A stretch of 64,000 bases of DNA from Caldovatus sediminis (GTDB taxonomy: Bacteria > Pseudomonadota > Alphaproteobacteria > Acetobacterales > Acetobacteraceae). The notes beneath the pieces are model-generated. The model was not told where the DNA came from. It searched no databases and saw only the letters and a program-made list of their open reading frames with translations. Positions 25,513 through 33,509 of this stretch are shown in pieces (position 1 is the stretch's first letter; each line of letters opens with the position of its first letter). The translations under genes and the position numbers were made by a program. Location: the NCBI RefSeq assembly GCF_014644455.1, contig NZ_BMKS01000006.1, positions 186,001-250,000 of the forward strand, written 5' to 3'.

Positions 25513-25779
25513 ATGGAAGGCGACCCGACCGCGCTGCAGCTCGTTGCCCGTACCGCAGGGGCCTACCTGCTCGCGGTGCTCGGCGATCCCGAGACGGTCA
25601 GGCGCATGGTGGCTCCCGGCCTCGTCGCGGCGATCCTCGGCACGGGGGTGTCCTGCACGCTGGGGCTGGACGAGGCCTACCGGAGCTACGCGATGCGCCT
25701 CGCCTTCAATGGGGCGATGCTTCTTCTCTTCTATGTGCTGCCCGTGCTGCAGCAGGCGGCGGCCCGGCTCGGCCTGTAG
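25513..25779 (+). CDS. Small hypothetical membrane protein
   Basis: An 88-residue protein with two hydrophobic segments (about residues 36-55 and 66-84, the latter containing AMLLLFYVLPVLQQ) separated by a charged loop with DEAYRSY. The start ATG at 25513 is preceded by GGAGATCCGGAG. It is not recognised as a known family. It sits alone between the glycosyltransferase (opposite strand) and the convergent serine protease. Codon use resembles real genes, but the call rests on composition and the two membrane segments only. Confidence 0.5.
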   Translation: MEGDPTALQLVARTAGAYLLAVLGDPETVRRMVAPGLVAAILGTGVSCTLGLDEAYRSYAMRLAFNGAMLLLFYVLPVLQQAAARLGL

Positions 25780-25815
25780 CCGCGGCGCGCGTCCGACGGG
25801 GGCGCGAGGTCGCGG

Positions 25816-26901
25816 TCACCGCTCGCAGCGGATGAACACCGTGCTCGGGTGCGCGACCTCTCCGACCTCGACGGCGCCGCGCTCCGGCCCGCGGCTCTCG
25901 GCGAGCGGCGGCGCGATGCCCGCCCGGCGCAGGAAGGCCAGCGCCTCGCTGCCCTTCACGGCGAAGTTCACGTTCTGCGGAATGTCGCCGGTGTACCGCG
26001 CCACCCGCTGCGCGTTCAGCTTGCTCACCACCACCCCGACCACGAGGCCTCGGTGGTCGAGCAGCGGCCCGCCCGAATTGCCGGGCTGCACCGGCGCGCT
26101 GATCTGGAACTGCCAGGGGTTGTCGCGCAGCCCCGCCAGCGCGCTCACCTCGCCCGTGGTGAGAGTCGGACCGGAGGAGAGCAGGCCGGAGAGGGGAAAG
26201 CCGTAGGTGACGACGCCCTCGCCGCGACGCACCGGCGGTCCGGCGCGGAAGGCGAGCGGCGGGCCGGGATCGCCCGGCACCTCCAGCACGGCGAGGTCGC
26301 GCTGCTGGTCCACCCGCGCCGGCGGAACCGCGGCGAGTAGCCGGCCGTCGGCGGCGCGCACCAGCACGCGGTTGCAGCCGGCGATCACGTGCTGGTTGGT
26401 CAGCACGCGGTCCCGCGCCACCACGAAGCCGGTGCCGGAGGCGACGCGTGCGCCGGGGTTGACCCGCGCCTCGGGCACCGGGGCGAATCCTCCGCCCGCC
26501 GCGGCGACCTGCGCCGGTCCCACCGGCACGACGCGGTTGTCGCATACGTTCTGGTTGGTCAGGCGCGCCTCCCGCCCGTCGGCGAGGACCAGGCGGATGT
26601 CGAAGCGGCAGCCGGCCCGCTCATCGGGCAGCAGCCGGAAGGCGCCGTCCGGGGCGAGAGGCCCGCTCAGCAGGTTGCGGCCCCAGTCGCCGCGGCCGCT
26701 GCGCACGGCGTGCAGCGCCGTCGCCGTCTGACCGGTGCGGTTCACGACGCGGAACGGCTCGCGCGGGTGGATCTCGCCCTGGGCGGGGGGCGGTCCGGGT
26801 TGTGCTGCCGCCGGTCCCGCTGCCGCAGCCAGGGCGATCGCCAGGAGGCATGGCGGCAGGAGGGGCGTGCGGCGCCACGGGCGGAACATGGGGCACAGCA
26901 T
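25816..26901 (-). CDS. Exported trypsin-like serine protease (HtrA/S1C-like, no PDZ)
   Basis: A protein of about 361 residues with a signal peptide (RPWRRTPLLPPCLLAIALAAAAG, cleavage after AAAQ), a 95-residue N-terminal domain with two cysteines, and a chymotrypsin-fold protease domain. The triad is visible: H171 (NQHVIAGC), D202 (RDLAVLEV) and S276 (GNSGGPLL), numbered from the ATG at 26901. A second ATG at 26889 would shorten it by 4 residues. No PDZ domain follows, unlike DegP/DegS. It probably acts in the periplasm on unfolded or specific proteins. It is divergent from cueR, but nothing shows shared control. The N-terminal domain is not one I recognise. Confidence 0.85.
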   Translation of the reverse strand: MLCPMFRPWRRTPLLPPCLLAIALAAAAGPAAAQPGPPPAQGEIHPREPFRVVNRTGQTATALHAVRSGRGDWGRNLLSGPLAPDGAFRLLPDERAGCRFDIRLVLADGREARLTNQNVCDNRVVPVGPAQVAAAGGGFAPVPEARVNPGARVASGTGFVVARDRVLTNQHVIAGCNRVLVRAADGRLLAAVPPARVDQQRDLAVLEVPGDPGPPLAFRAGPPVRRGEGVVTYGFPLSGLLSSGPTLTTGEVSALAGLRDNPWQFQISAPVQPGNSGGPLLDHRGLVVGVVVSKLNAQRVARYTGDIPQNVNFAVKGSEALAFLRRAGIAPPLAESRGPERGAVEVGEVAHPSTVFIRCER

Positions 26902-27028
26902 CTCGGGGAGCGGATCGGCGAAGTCAATGCGCCGGCGGCACGGGCGCCCCGGTCGGGGCGGCGGCGCATCGTCGTGCGGGGCAACAGCCGGCGCGGGCGG
27001 GACCGGCCTGGCAGGGGGCGCGGACGCC

Positions 27029-27060
27029 TTGACCTTCCCGCCATGGGAACCCCCATCTGG
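27029..27060 (+). promoter_or_regulatory. CueR-type promoter/operator
   Basis: TTGACC at 27029-27034 runs into a dyad TTCCC (27035-27039) GCCAT GGGAA (27045-27049). The left half ACCTTCCC equals the canonical CueR half-site (as in copA and cueO promoters). A long 19-base spacing to a weak -10 (CATCTG, 27054-27059) is as expected for MerR-type activation by DNA untwisting. It would autoregulate cueR-copZ. Confidence 0.6.
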
Positions 27061-27079
27061 GGCACGGAGGTGATCCGCC

Positions 27080-27649
27080 ATGCCGCCCGCTCCGTCTTCC
27101 CTCGGCGCCCCAGGTCGCGCCTCCGCTCCGGCCGGCCGCCCTCCGCATGCCGCCGTGTCCGGCGCGGGGGGTGGCGGCGGGCCTCCGGTCTCCCCGCGGC
27201 GCTCGGACCGCCTCGCCGCCGGCGTGCGGGAGGCCGCATCCATGATGACCATCGGCGAGGCGGCCGCCGCCTCCGGCGTCTCCGCCAAGATGATCCGCCA
27301 CTACGAGGCGATCGGGCTGATCAGGCCGCAGCGGGCGGCGAACGGCTACCGCGCCTATGCGGAGGCCGACGTCGCGGTGCTGCGCTTCATCCGCCACGCC
27401 CGCGACCTCGGATTCCCGCTGGAGACGGTGCGCAGGCTGCTCGCGCTCTGGCGCGACCGCAACCGCAGCAGCGCCGAGGTCAAGCGGCTTGCGCTGGATC
27501 ATGTCGCGGCGCTGGAGGCCAAGGCAGCCTCGCTGCGCGCCATGGCGGCGAGCCTCCGGCACCTCGCCGAGCATTGCCACGGGGACGAGCGGCCCGACTG
27601 CCCGATCCTCGACGAGCTGGAAGGACTGGAAAGGGTCGAGAGAGCATGA
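27080..27649 (+). CDS. cueR: Copper-responsive MerR-family regulator CueR
   Basis: The MerR core begins MTIGEAAAASGVSAKMIRHYEAIGLI and ends with the copper-binding loop C166-HGDERPD-C174, the C-x7-C spacing that defines CueR-type Cu(I)/Ag(I) sensors; DCPILDELE follows as in CueR. Start choice: the ATG at 27080 is preceded by GGAGGTGATC, a near-perfect anti-SD match with ideal spacing, giving 189 residues with a 54-residue disordered Ala/Pro/Gly extension. The standard CueR start would be the ATG pair at 27242/27245, which also has a fair GGGAGG site. Its stop overlaps the copZ start (ATGA). No copA lies in the window; the regulated copper ATPase must be elsewhere. Confidence 0.85.
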   Translation: MPPAPSSLGAPGRASAPAGRPPHAAVSGAGGGGGPPVSPRRSDRLAAGVREAASMMTIGEAAAASGVSAKMIRHYEAIGLIRPQRAANGYRAYAEADVAVLRFIRHARDLGFPLETVRRLLALWRDRNRSSAEVKRLALDHVAALEAKAASLRAMAASLRHLAEHCHGDERPDCPILDELEGLERVERA

Positions 27650-27858
27650 GCGAGGAGAAGCCGACCATCGCCCTGAAGGTGGAAGGCATGAGCTGCGGCC
27701 ACTGCGTCAAGGCGGTGACGGCGGCGATCCAGGCGCAGGACGCTGACGCGAAGGTGGAGGTGGACCTGGAGAACAAGACGGTGAAGGCGCAGACGGACCT
27801 GTCCCGCAGCCGCGTCTCCATGGCCATCGAGGAGGAGGGCTACAAGGTCGTCGGCTGA
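27646..27858 (+). CDS. copZ: Heavy-metal-associated domain copper chaperone CopZ
   Basis: A 70-residue ferredoxin-like HMA protein that carries Cu(I) in the cytoplasm to CopA or CueR. The GMSCGHC motif (C17 and C20) binds the metal; the EEEGYKVVG end is typical, with the aromatic loop position occupied by Tyr. Its ATG overlaps the cueR stop by 4 bases, so both come from one transcript under the CueR-type operator at 27029-27060. Confidence 0.92.
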   Translation: MSEEKPTIALKVEGMSCGHCVKAVTAAIQAQDADAKVEVDLENKTVKAQTDLSRSRVSMAIEEEGYKVVG

Positions 27859-27860
27859 CC

Positions 27861-27884
27861 CCCGCCGGCGGGATCCCCGGCGGG
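27861..27884 (+). terminator. Hairpin after copZ
   Basis: A perfect 8-bp GC stem, CCCGCCGG (27861-27868) with CCGGCGGG (27877-27884), with an 8-base loop, starts 3 bases after the copZ stop. No T-run follows. The rest of the gap to 28179 holds nothing I can identify. Confidence 0.45.
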
Positions 27885-28179
27885 ACGGGCGCGGCCTGTC
27901 TCGCGGGCCGCTGCTCGCGGCGCCCGCGGCGTCGGGAAGACGTCCACGGGGCCGCCGAGCCGCCGGGACTGCCCGGCGGGATCGCCGCCCCGGCGCGCCC
28001 CCGGCGGGACCGGGCGAGCGATGCTGCCCCGGGGCGGGACCCTCCCTGGCGTTGACGCGGGCGCGCGTCCGGTCGTCCGTCGGGGATGGTCCGCGGCCCT
28101 GATCGCGGACCGGCGGCGGTTGCTCCCGGCGCGCGGCGCGGCAATCCTCCCGCTCCGTCCGCCGCCGAGGGAGGGAGCC

Positions 28180-29229
28180 ATGGACGAGGACACCGCCGCC
28201 GCCACCCCCGCCTGGCCCGAGCGGATCGCCGACGAGGAGGCGCTCGAGGAGGTGCTGAGCCGCCCCGACGCGGCGCTGCGCGCCGACCTCGCCGCCGTGC
28301 CGGGCGACCTCCTGGTGCTCGGCGCCGCCGGCAAGATGGGGCCGACGCTCTGCCGCCTGGCGAAGCGCGCCGACCCGGCGCGGCGGGTGATCGCGGTGGC
28401 GCGCTTCTCCGAGCCCGGGCTGCGCGAGCGGATGGAGTCCTGGGGCGTGGAGTGCCGCGCCGCCGACCTCATGGACCGCGCCGCCCTCGCCGCGCTGCCG
28501 GAGGCGCCGAACGTGGTCTTCATGGCGGCGCGCAAGTTCGGCTCGACCGGCAACGAGCCGCTGACCTGGGCGATGAACGTGCTGCTGCCGGCGATGGTGG
28601 CGGAGCGCTTCGCCGCCGCGCGCATCGTCTTCTTCTCCACCGGCAACGTGCTGCCGCTGGTCCCCGTCGCCTCCGGCGGGGCGGACGAGGGGGTGGCGCC
28701 GGCGCCGGTCGGCGACTACGCCGCCTCCTGCCTCGGGCGCGAGCGGGTGTTCCAGCACGCGGCGGCGGCGCGCGGCACCGCCTGCGCCGGCATCCGCCTG
28801 AACTACGCGATAGACCTGCGCTACGGCGTGCTGCACGACGTGGCGGTGAAGGTGCGCGACGGCATCCCCGTGCCGCTCGCCATGGGCCACGCCAACGTGA
28901 TCTGGCAGGGCGACGCCAACGCCTGGGCCCTGCGCGCGCTGCGCCATGCCTCGCCCGCCTGCCCGATCCTCAACGTCACCGGGCCGGAGACGGTCGCGAT
29001 CCGCTGGCTGGCCGAGCGCCTCGGCGAGCGGCTCGGCCGCGCCCCGGCGTTCGAGGGGACGGAGGCGCCGGACGCGCTGCTCTCCAACGCCGCGCGGGCC
29101 TTCCGCTGCTTCGGCTATCCGCGGGTGCCGCTGCTCCGCATGGTGGACTGGGTGGCGGACTGGGTGGCGCGCGGCGGGCGGACGCTCGGCAAGCCGACCA
29201 GGTTCGAGGTGCGGGACGGGCGGTTCTGA
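28180..29229 (+). CDS. NAD-dependent epimerase/dehydratase-like protein (extended SDR)
   Basis: A 349-residue Rossmann protein. The dinucleotide loop reads LVLGAAGKMGPTL near residue 50 rather than at the N-terminus, because about 40 acidic residues come first. NVVFMAARKFG and VFFSTGNVLPL correspond to the strand-4 and strand-5 regions of extended SDRs. The active-site pattern is unusual: Y180 is followed by AASC, so the lysine of the YxxxK motif is replaced by Cys184. It may therefore be a non-catalytic or altered epimerase. It opens the plus-strand sugar-type operon; GGGAGGGAG precedes the ATG at 28180. A 63-base gap leads to the DapA-like gene. Confidence 0.82.
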   Translation: MDEDTAAATPAWPERIADEEALEEVLSRPDAALRADLAAVPGDLLVLGAAGKMGPTLCRLAKRADPARRVIAVARFSEPGLRERMESWGVECRAADLMDRAALAALPEAPNVVFMAARKFGSTGNEPLTWAMNVLLPAMVAERFAAARIVFFSTGNVLPLVPVASGGADEGVAPAPVGDYAASCLGRERVFQHAAAARGTACAGIRLNYAIDLRYGVLHDVAVKVRDGIPVPLAMGHANVIWQGDANAWALRALRHASPACPILNVTGPETVAIRWLAERLGERLGRAPAFEGTEAPDALLSNAARAFRCFGYPRVPLLRMVDWVADWVARGGRTLGKPTRFEVRDGRF

Positions 29230-29292
29230 GACGGCGTTGACAGGGGGCGGCGGCGGCGGGACGAAACGCGCGGTTCGGCCGGGGAGGGAGAG

Positions 29293-30348
29293 GTGCTGCG
29301 CTGGAGCGACTGGCCCGCGGGGATGCTGGAGCGGCTGCGCGGGGGCTGCGTGATCCCGGCGCATCCGCTGGCGCTGACCGCGGAGCGGAAGCTGGACGCG
29401 CGGCGGCAGCGGGCGCTGTCGCGCTACTACCTGGACGCCGGCGCGGGCGGGCTCGCCGTCGGCGTGCACACCACGCAGTTCGCCATCCGCGAGGCCGGGC
29501 TCCACGAGCCGGTGCTGCGCATCGCCGCCGAGGCCGCGGCCGAGCGCGGCGGCACCGCGATCCTGGTCGCCGGCGCGATCGGCCGCACCGCGCAGGCGGT
29601 GCGCGAGGCGCGGATCGCGCGCGGCCTCGGCTACCACGCGGTGCTGCTCTCGCTCGCCGCCTTCCGCGGCGCCTCCGAGGACGAGATGATCGCCCACTGC
29701 CAGGCGGTGGCGCGCGAGATGCCGCTGTTCGGCTTCTACCTCCAGCCCGCGGTCGGCGGGGTGCCGCTGCCGGCGGGCTTCTGGCGGCGCTTCGCCGCGA
29801 TCGAGAACGTCGTCGCGATCAAGATCGCCCCCTTCAACCGCTACGCCACGCTCGACGTGCTGCGCGGCGTGCTGGAGGCGGGGGCGGAGGAGCGCATCGC
29901 CCTCTACACCGGCAACGACGACCACATCGTCGCCGACCTCCTCACCCCCTTCGCGCTGCGCCACGACGGGCGCGAGGCGGTGCTCAGGATCGTCGGCGGC
30001 CTGCTCGGCCACTGGTCGGTCTGGACCAGGGCCGCGGTGGAGCTGCACGCGCGCTGCCGCGCCGAGGGGCGGGGGCCGACGCTGCCCGCCGGCCTGCTCG
30101 CGCTCGATGCGCAGGTGACGGAGATGAACGCCGCCGTGTTCGACGTCGCCAACGGCTTCCGCGGCGTGATCGCCGGCTGCCACGAGGTGCTGCGCCGCCA
30201 GGGGCTGCTCGAGGGCACCTGGTGCCTCGACCCGGAGGAGGGCCTCTCGCCCGGCCAGGCGGCGCTGATCGAGGCGGTGGCGCGCCGCTACCCGCAGCTC
30301 ACCGACGACGCCTTCGTCCGCGACAACCTGCACCGCTGGCTTTCCTGA
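29293..30348 (+). CDS. Dihydrodipicolinate synthase-family aldolase
   Basis: A 351-residue TIM-barrel lyase of the DapA/NAL superfamily, which cleaves or forms 2-keto acids through a Schiff base. The likely Schiff-base lysine is K177 in NVVAIKIAPF; the barrel opens with GGCVIPAHPLALTAERKLD, where the expected TP of DapA is replaced by AHP. It uses a GTG start at 29293 with GGGAGGGAG 3 bases upstream. It is longer than DapA (about 290) owing to the C-terminal region. It lies in an operon with two other barrel enzymes and an oxidoreductase; a retro-aldol step on a keto sugar acid is a reasonable guess, and lysine synthesis is unlikely. Confidence 0.85.
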   Translation: MLRWSDWPAGMLERLRGGCVIPAHPLALTAERKLDARRQRALSRYYLDAGAGGLAVGVHTTQFAIREAGLHEPVLRIAAEAAAERGGTAILVAGAIGRTAQAVREARIARGLGYHAVLLSLAAFRGASEDEMIAHCQAVAREMPLFGFYLQPAVGGVPLPAGFWRRFAAIENVVAIKIAPFNRYATLDVLRGVLEAGAEERIALYTGNDDHIVADLLTPFALRHDGREAVLRIVGGLLGHWSVWTRAAVELHARCRAEGRGPTLPAGLLALDAQVTEMNAAVFDVANGFRGVIAGCHEVLRRQGLLEGTWCLDPEEGLSPGQAALIEAVARRYPQLTDDAFVRDNLHRWLS

Positions 30349-30362
30349 GGAGAACCCGACGC

Positions 30363-31517
30363 ATGGCGGAGCGCCGCATCGGCATCATCATGCATGGCGT
30401 GACCGGGCGGATGGGGACGAACCAGCACCTCGTCCGCTCCATCGCCGCGATCCGCGCCGAGGGCGGCGTGCCGCTCGCCGACGGCGACCGGCTGATGCCC
30501 GACCCGATCCTGGTCGGGCGCAACCGCGAGAGGCTGGAGGCGCTGGCCAGGGCGCACGGCATCGCGCGCGTCTCGACCGACCTCGACGCCGCGCTCGCCG
30601 ACCCGCGCGACGCGGTGTTCTTCGACGCGGCGACGACGCAGATGCGCGCCGGCCTGCTGCGCAAGGCGATCGCCGCCGGCAAGCACGTCTATTGCGAGAA
30701 GCCGAGCGCCGACAACCTGGCGGACGCGCTCGACGTCGCGCGGCGCGCGCGCGAGGCGGGGGTGAGGAACGGCGTGGTGCAGGACAAGCTGTTCCTGCCC
30801 GGCCTGCGCAAGCTGAAGCTGGTGATCGACTCCGGCTTCCTCGGCCGCATCTGCGCGGTGAAGGGCGAGTTCGGCTACTGGGTGTTCGAGGGCGACCTGC
30901 AGCCGGCGCAGCGGCCCTCCTGGAACTACAGGAAGGCCGAGGGCGGCGGCATCATCCTCGACATGCTCTGCCACTGGCGCTACGTGCTCGACAACCTGTT
31001 CGGCGAGGTGCGCGCCGTCTCCTGCCTCGGCGCGACGCACATCCCGGAGCGGGTGGACGAACAGGGGCGGCGCTACAGGGCCGACGCCGACGACGCCGCC
31101 TACGCCACCTTCGAGCTCGCGGGCGGCATCGTCGCGCAGATCAACTCCTCCTGGGTGACGCGGGTGCGGCGCGACGACCTCGCCGTGTTCCAGGTGGACG
31201 GCACGCACGGCAGCGCGGTGGCCGGCCTGCAGAAGTGCTGGACGCAGAGCCGGGTGAACACGCCGAAGCCGGTCTGGAACCCGGACGTGCCGCAGACCAT
31301 CGACTTCTTCGCCGGCTGGCAGGAGGTGCCGGACACCCAGCCCTACCCCAACGGCTTCCGCGCCCAGTGGGAGCTGTTCCTGCGCCATGTCGCGGGCGAG
31401 GTGGCGGAGTTCCCGTGGGACCTGATGGCCGGCGCCAGGGGCGTGCAGCTCGCCGAGGCCGGGCTGCAGAGCTGGCGCGAGCGGCGCTGGATCGACCTGC
31501 CGAAGCTGGAGGCCTGA
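30363..31517 (+). CDS. Gfo/Idh/MocA-family oxidoreductase
   Basis: A 384-residue NAD(P)-dependent sugar or inositol dehydrogenase. The N-terminal Rossmann region carries GIIMHGVTGRMGTNQHL, and the conserved EKP motif is in GKHVYCEKPSADN near residue 115. The catalytic-region segment GGIILDMLCHWRYVLDNLFG supplies the Asp and His of the D-x3-H motif. TGRMG replaces the common GxGxxG, as in a sub-branch of this family. It is preceded by GAGGAGA and follows the DapA-like gene by 14 bases; the DUF993 gene starts 2 bases after its stop. It probably oxidises a cyclic sugar or polyol. Confidence 0.9.
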   Translation: MAERRIGIIMHGVTGRMGTNQHLVRSIAAIRAEGGVPLADGDRLMPDPILVGRNRERLEALARAHGIARVSTDLDAALADPRDAVFFDAATTQMRAGLLRKAIAAGKHVYCEKPSADNLADALDVARRAREAGVRNGVVQDKLFLPGLRKLKLVIDSGFLGRICAVKGEFGYWVFEGDLQPAQRPSWNYRKAEGGGIILDMLCHWRYVLDNLFGEVRAVSCLGATHIPERVDEQGRRYRADADDAAYATFELAGGIVAQINSSWVTRVRRDDLAVFQVDGTHGSAVAGLQKCWTQSRVNTPKPVWNPDVPQTIDFFAGWQEVPDTQPYPNGFRAQWELFLRHVAGEVAEFPWDLMAGARGVQLAEAGLQSWRERRWIDLPKLEA

Positions 31518-31519
31518 CG

Positions 31520-32680
31520 ATGCCGACGATCGGGCTGCCGACCGCCTCCGGCCGCATCGAGCCCTTCGCCACGAGCGCGCCGCGCGCGTTCCCGCGGGCG
31601 ACGCCGCCCTTCCCCCGCGTGGCGCTCGCCGCCGCGCATGTGGTGGCCGATCCGCTGGCCGAGCAGGACCCGTGGCTCGACGCGCGCATTGATTGGGACC
31701 GCACGGTCGCCTACCGGCGCCACCTCTGGTCGCTCGGCCTCGGCGTCGCCGAGGCGATGGACACGGCGCAGCGCGGCATGGGCCTCGACTGGGAGGGCGC
31801 GAAGGAGCTGATCCGCCGCTCGCTCGACGCCGCGAAGGACGTGCCCGGCGCGGTGATCGCGAGCGGCGCCGGCACCGACCACCTCGCTCCCGGCCCGGAC
31901 GTGACCGTGGACGACGTGATCCGCGCCTACGAGGAGCAGTGCGGGGCGGTCGAGGCGATGGGCGGGCGGATCATCCTGATGGCCTCCCGCGCCCTGGCGA
32001 AGGCCGCGCGCGGCCCCGCCGACTACGAGCGCGTCTACGGCCGCATCCTCTCGCAGCTTCGCGAGCCGGCGATCATCCACTGGCTCGGCGAGATGTTCGA
32101 CCCGGCGCTCGAGGGCTACTGGGGCAGCCGCGACCACTGGCAGGCGATGGAGACGGCGCTCGCCGTCATCCACGCCAACGCGGCCAAGGTGGACGGGGTG
32201 AAGATCTCCCTCCTCGACAAGGACAAGGAGATCGCCATGCGCCGCCGCCTGCCCAGGGGCGTGCGCATGTACACCGGCGACGACTTCCACTACGCCGAGC
32301 TGATCGCCGGCGACGAGCACGGCCATTCCGACGCGCTGCTCGGCATCTTCGACCCGATCGCGCCGGCGGTGGGCGGGGCGCTGGCGGCGCTGTCGCGCAA
32401 CGACCTCGCGGCCTTCCACGCGATCCTGGCGCCGACCGTGCCGCTCTCGCGCCACATCTTCCGCGCGCCGACCCGGTTCTACAAGACCGGCGTGGTGTTC
32501 CTCGCCTGGCTGAACGGGCACCAGGACCACTTCGTGATGGTCGGCGGGCAGCAGTCGGCGCGCTCGATCCTGCATTTCGCCGAGCTGTTCCGCCTCGCCG
32601 ACGCCGCCGGCCTGCTGCGCGACCCGGAGATGGCGGTGGCGCGCATGCGCCATCTCCTCGCGCTGCACGGGATCGCCTGA
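31520..32680 (+). CDS. DUF993-family protein, DapA-superfamily barrel
   Basis: A 386-residue protein of the DUF993 family, annotated elsewhere as dihydrodipicolinate synthase family; its reaction is not established. The barrel lysine candidate is in KVDGVKISLLDKDKE near residue 235; PRGVRMYTGDDFHYAELI follows, as do the C-terminal APTRFYKTGVVFLAWLNG and GGQQSARS segments that are very conserved in the family. DUF993 genes usually travel with a Gfo/Idh dehydrogenase and a sugar phosphate isomerase, exactly the neighbours here. It starts 2 bases after the dehydrogenase stop and lies 4 bases before the isomerase. A keto-acid lyase role is inference. Confidence 0.85.
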   Translation: MPTIGLPTASGRIEPFATSAPRAFPRATPPFPRVALAAAHVVADPLAEQDPWLDARIDWDRTVAYRRHLWSLGLGVAEAMDTAQRGMGLDWEGAKELIRRSLDAAKDVPGAVIASGAGTDHLAPGPDVTVDDVIRAYEEQCGAVEAMGGRIILMASRALAKAARGPADYERVYGRILSQLREPAIIHWLGEMFDPALEGYWGSRDHWQAMETALAVIHANAAKVDGVKISLLDKDKEIAMRRRLPRGVRMYTGDDFHYAELIAGDEHGHSDALLGIFDPIAPAVGGALAALSRNDLAAFHAILAPTVPLSRHIFRAPTRFYKTGVVFLAWLNGHQDHFVMVGGQQSARSILHFAELFRLADAAGLLRDPEMAVARMRHLLALHGIA

Positions 32681-32684
32681 GCGC

Positions 32685-33494
32685 ATGCTGCCGCTCGCGC
32701 TCAACACCGTGACGGTGCGCGAGCGCTGGTCGCTCGCCGAGTGCATCGAGGGCTGCGCGCGCCACGGCATCCCCGGCATCGCGCCCTGGCGCGACAAGCT
32801 CGCGGAGATGGGCGTGGCGCGGGCGGCGCGGCGGATCCGCGACGCGGGCCTGACGGTGACCGGCCTCTGCCGCGGCGGCATGTTCCCCGCCGCCGACGCC
32901 GCCGGCCGCGCCGCCGCGATCGAGGACAACCGCCGCGCCATCGCCGAGGCGCACGCGATCGGCGCGCGCTGCCTCGTCGTCCTCGGCGGCGGCCTGCCGC
33001 CCGGATCGAAGGACCTGCCCGGCGCGCGGGCGATGGTGCGCGAGGGGCTGCACGCCATCCTGCCCGAGGCGCGCGCGGCCGGCGTCGGCCTGGCGATCGA
33101 GCCGCTGCACCCGATGACCTGCGCCGACCGCTCCGTGGTCACCACCCTGGCCCAGGCGCTCGACCTCTGCGACGAGCTCGGCGAGGGCGCGGGCGTGGCG
33201 GTGGACTGCTACCACGTCTGGTGGGACCCCGAGGTGGCGCGCCAGATCGCCCGCGCCGGCCGGCGCGTCATGGGGTTCCACCTGTGCGACTGGCTGGTGC
33301 CGACGACCGACCTCGTCTTCGACCGCGGCATGCCGGGCGACGGCGTCATAGACATCCCGGCGCTGCGCCGGATGGTCGAGGCCGCCGGCTACGACGGGCC
33401 GGCGGAGGTCGAGCTGCTCTCCCGCCGCTGGTGGGCGGAGGACCCGGACGAGGTGCTCGCCATCATGAAGCGGCGGCACGCCACCGCCTGCTGA
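32685..33494 (+). CDS. Sugar phosphate isomerase/epimerase (xylose isomerase-like barrel)
   Basis: A 269-residue TIM-barrel protein of the AP endonuclease 2/IolE/IolI type. It opens with LALNTVTVRERWSLAECIEGCARHGI. Metal ligand positions are visible: Glu in LAIEPLHPMT (near 145), Asp in VAVDCYHVWWD (near 180), His in GFHLCDW (near 205) and Glu in AEVELLSRRW (near 245). It ends the plus-strand operon and is convergent with the enolase-family gene, the two stops being 15 bases apart. Function: isomerisation or epimerisation of a keto sugar in the same pathway as the dehydrogenase. Confidence 0.88.
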   Translation: MLPLALNTVTVRERWSLAECIEGCARHGIPGIAPWRDKLAEMGVARAARRIRDAGLTVTGLCRGGMFPAADAAGRAAAIEDNRRAIAEAHAIGARCLVVLGGGLPPGSKDLPGARAMVREGLHAILPEARAAGVGLAIEPLHPMTCADRSVVTTLAQALDLCDELGEGAGVAVDCYHVWWDPEVARQIARAGRRVMGFHLCDWLVPTTDLVFDRGMPGDGVIDIPALRRMVEAAGYDGPAEVELLSRRWWAEDPDEVLAIMKRRHATAC

Positions 33495-33509
33495 GTCGCG
33501 CGGCGCCGG

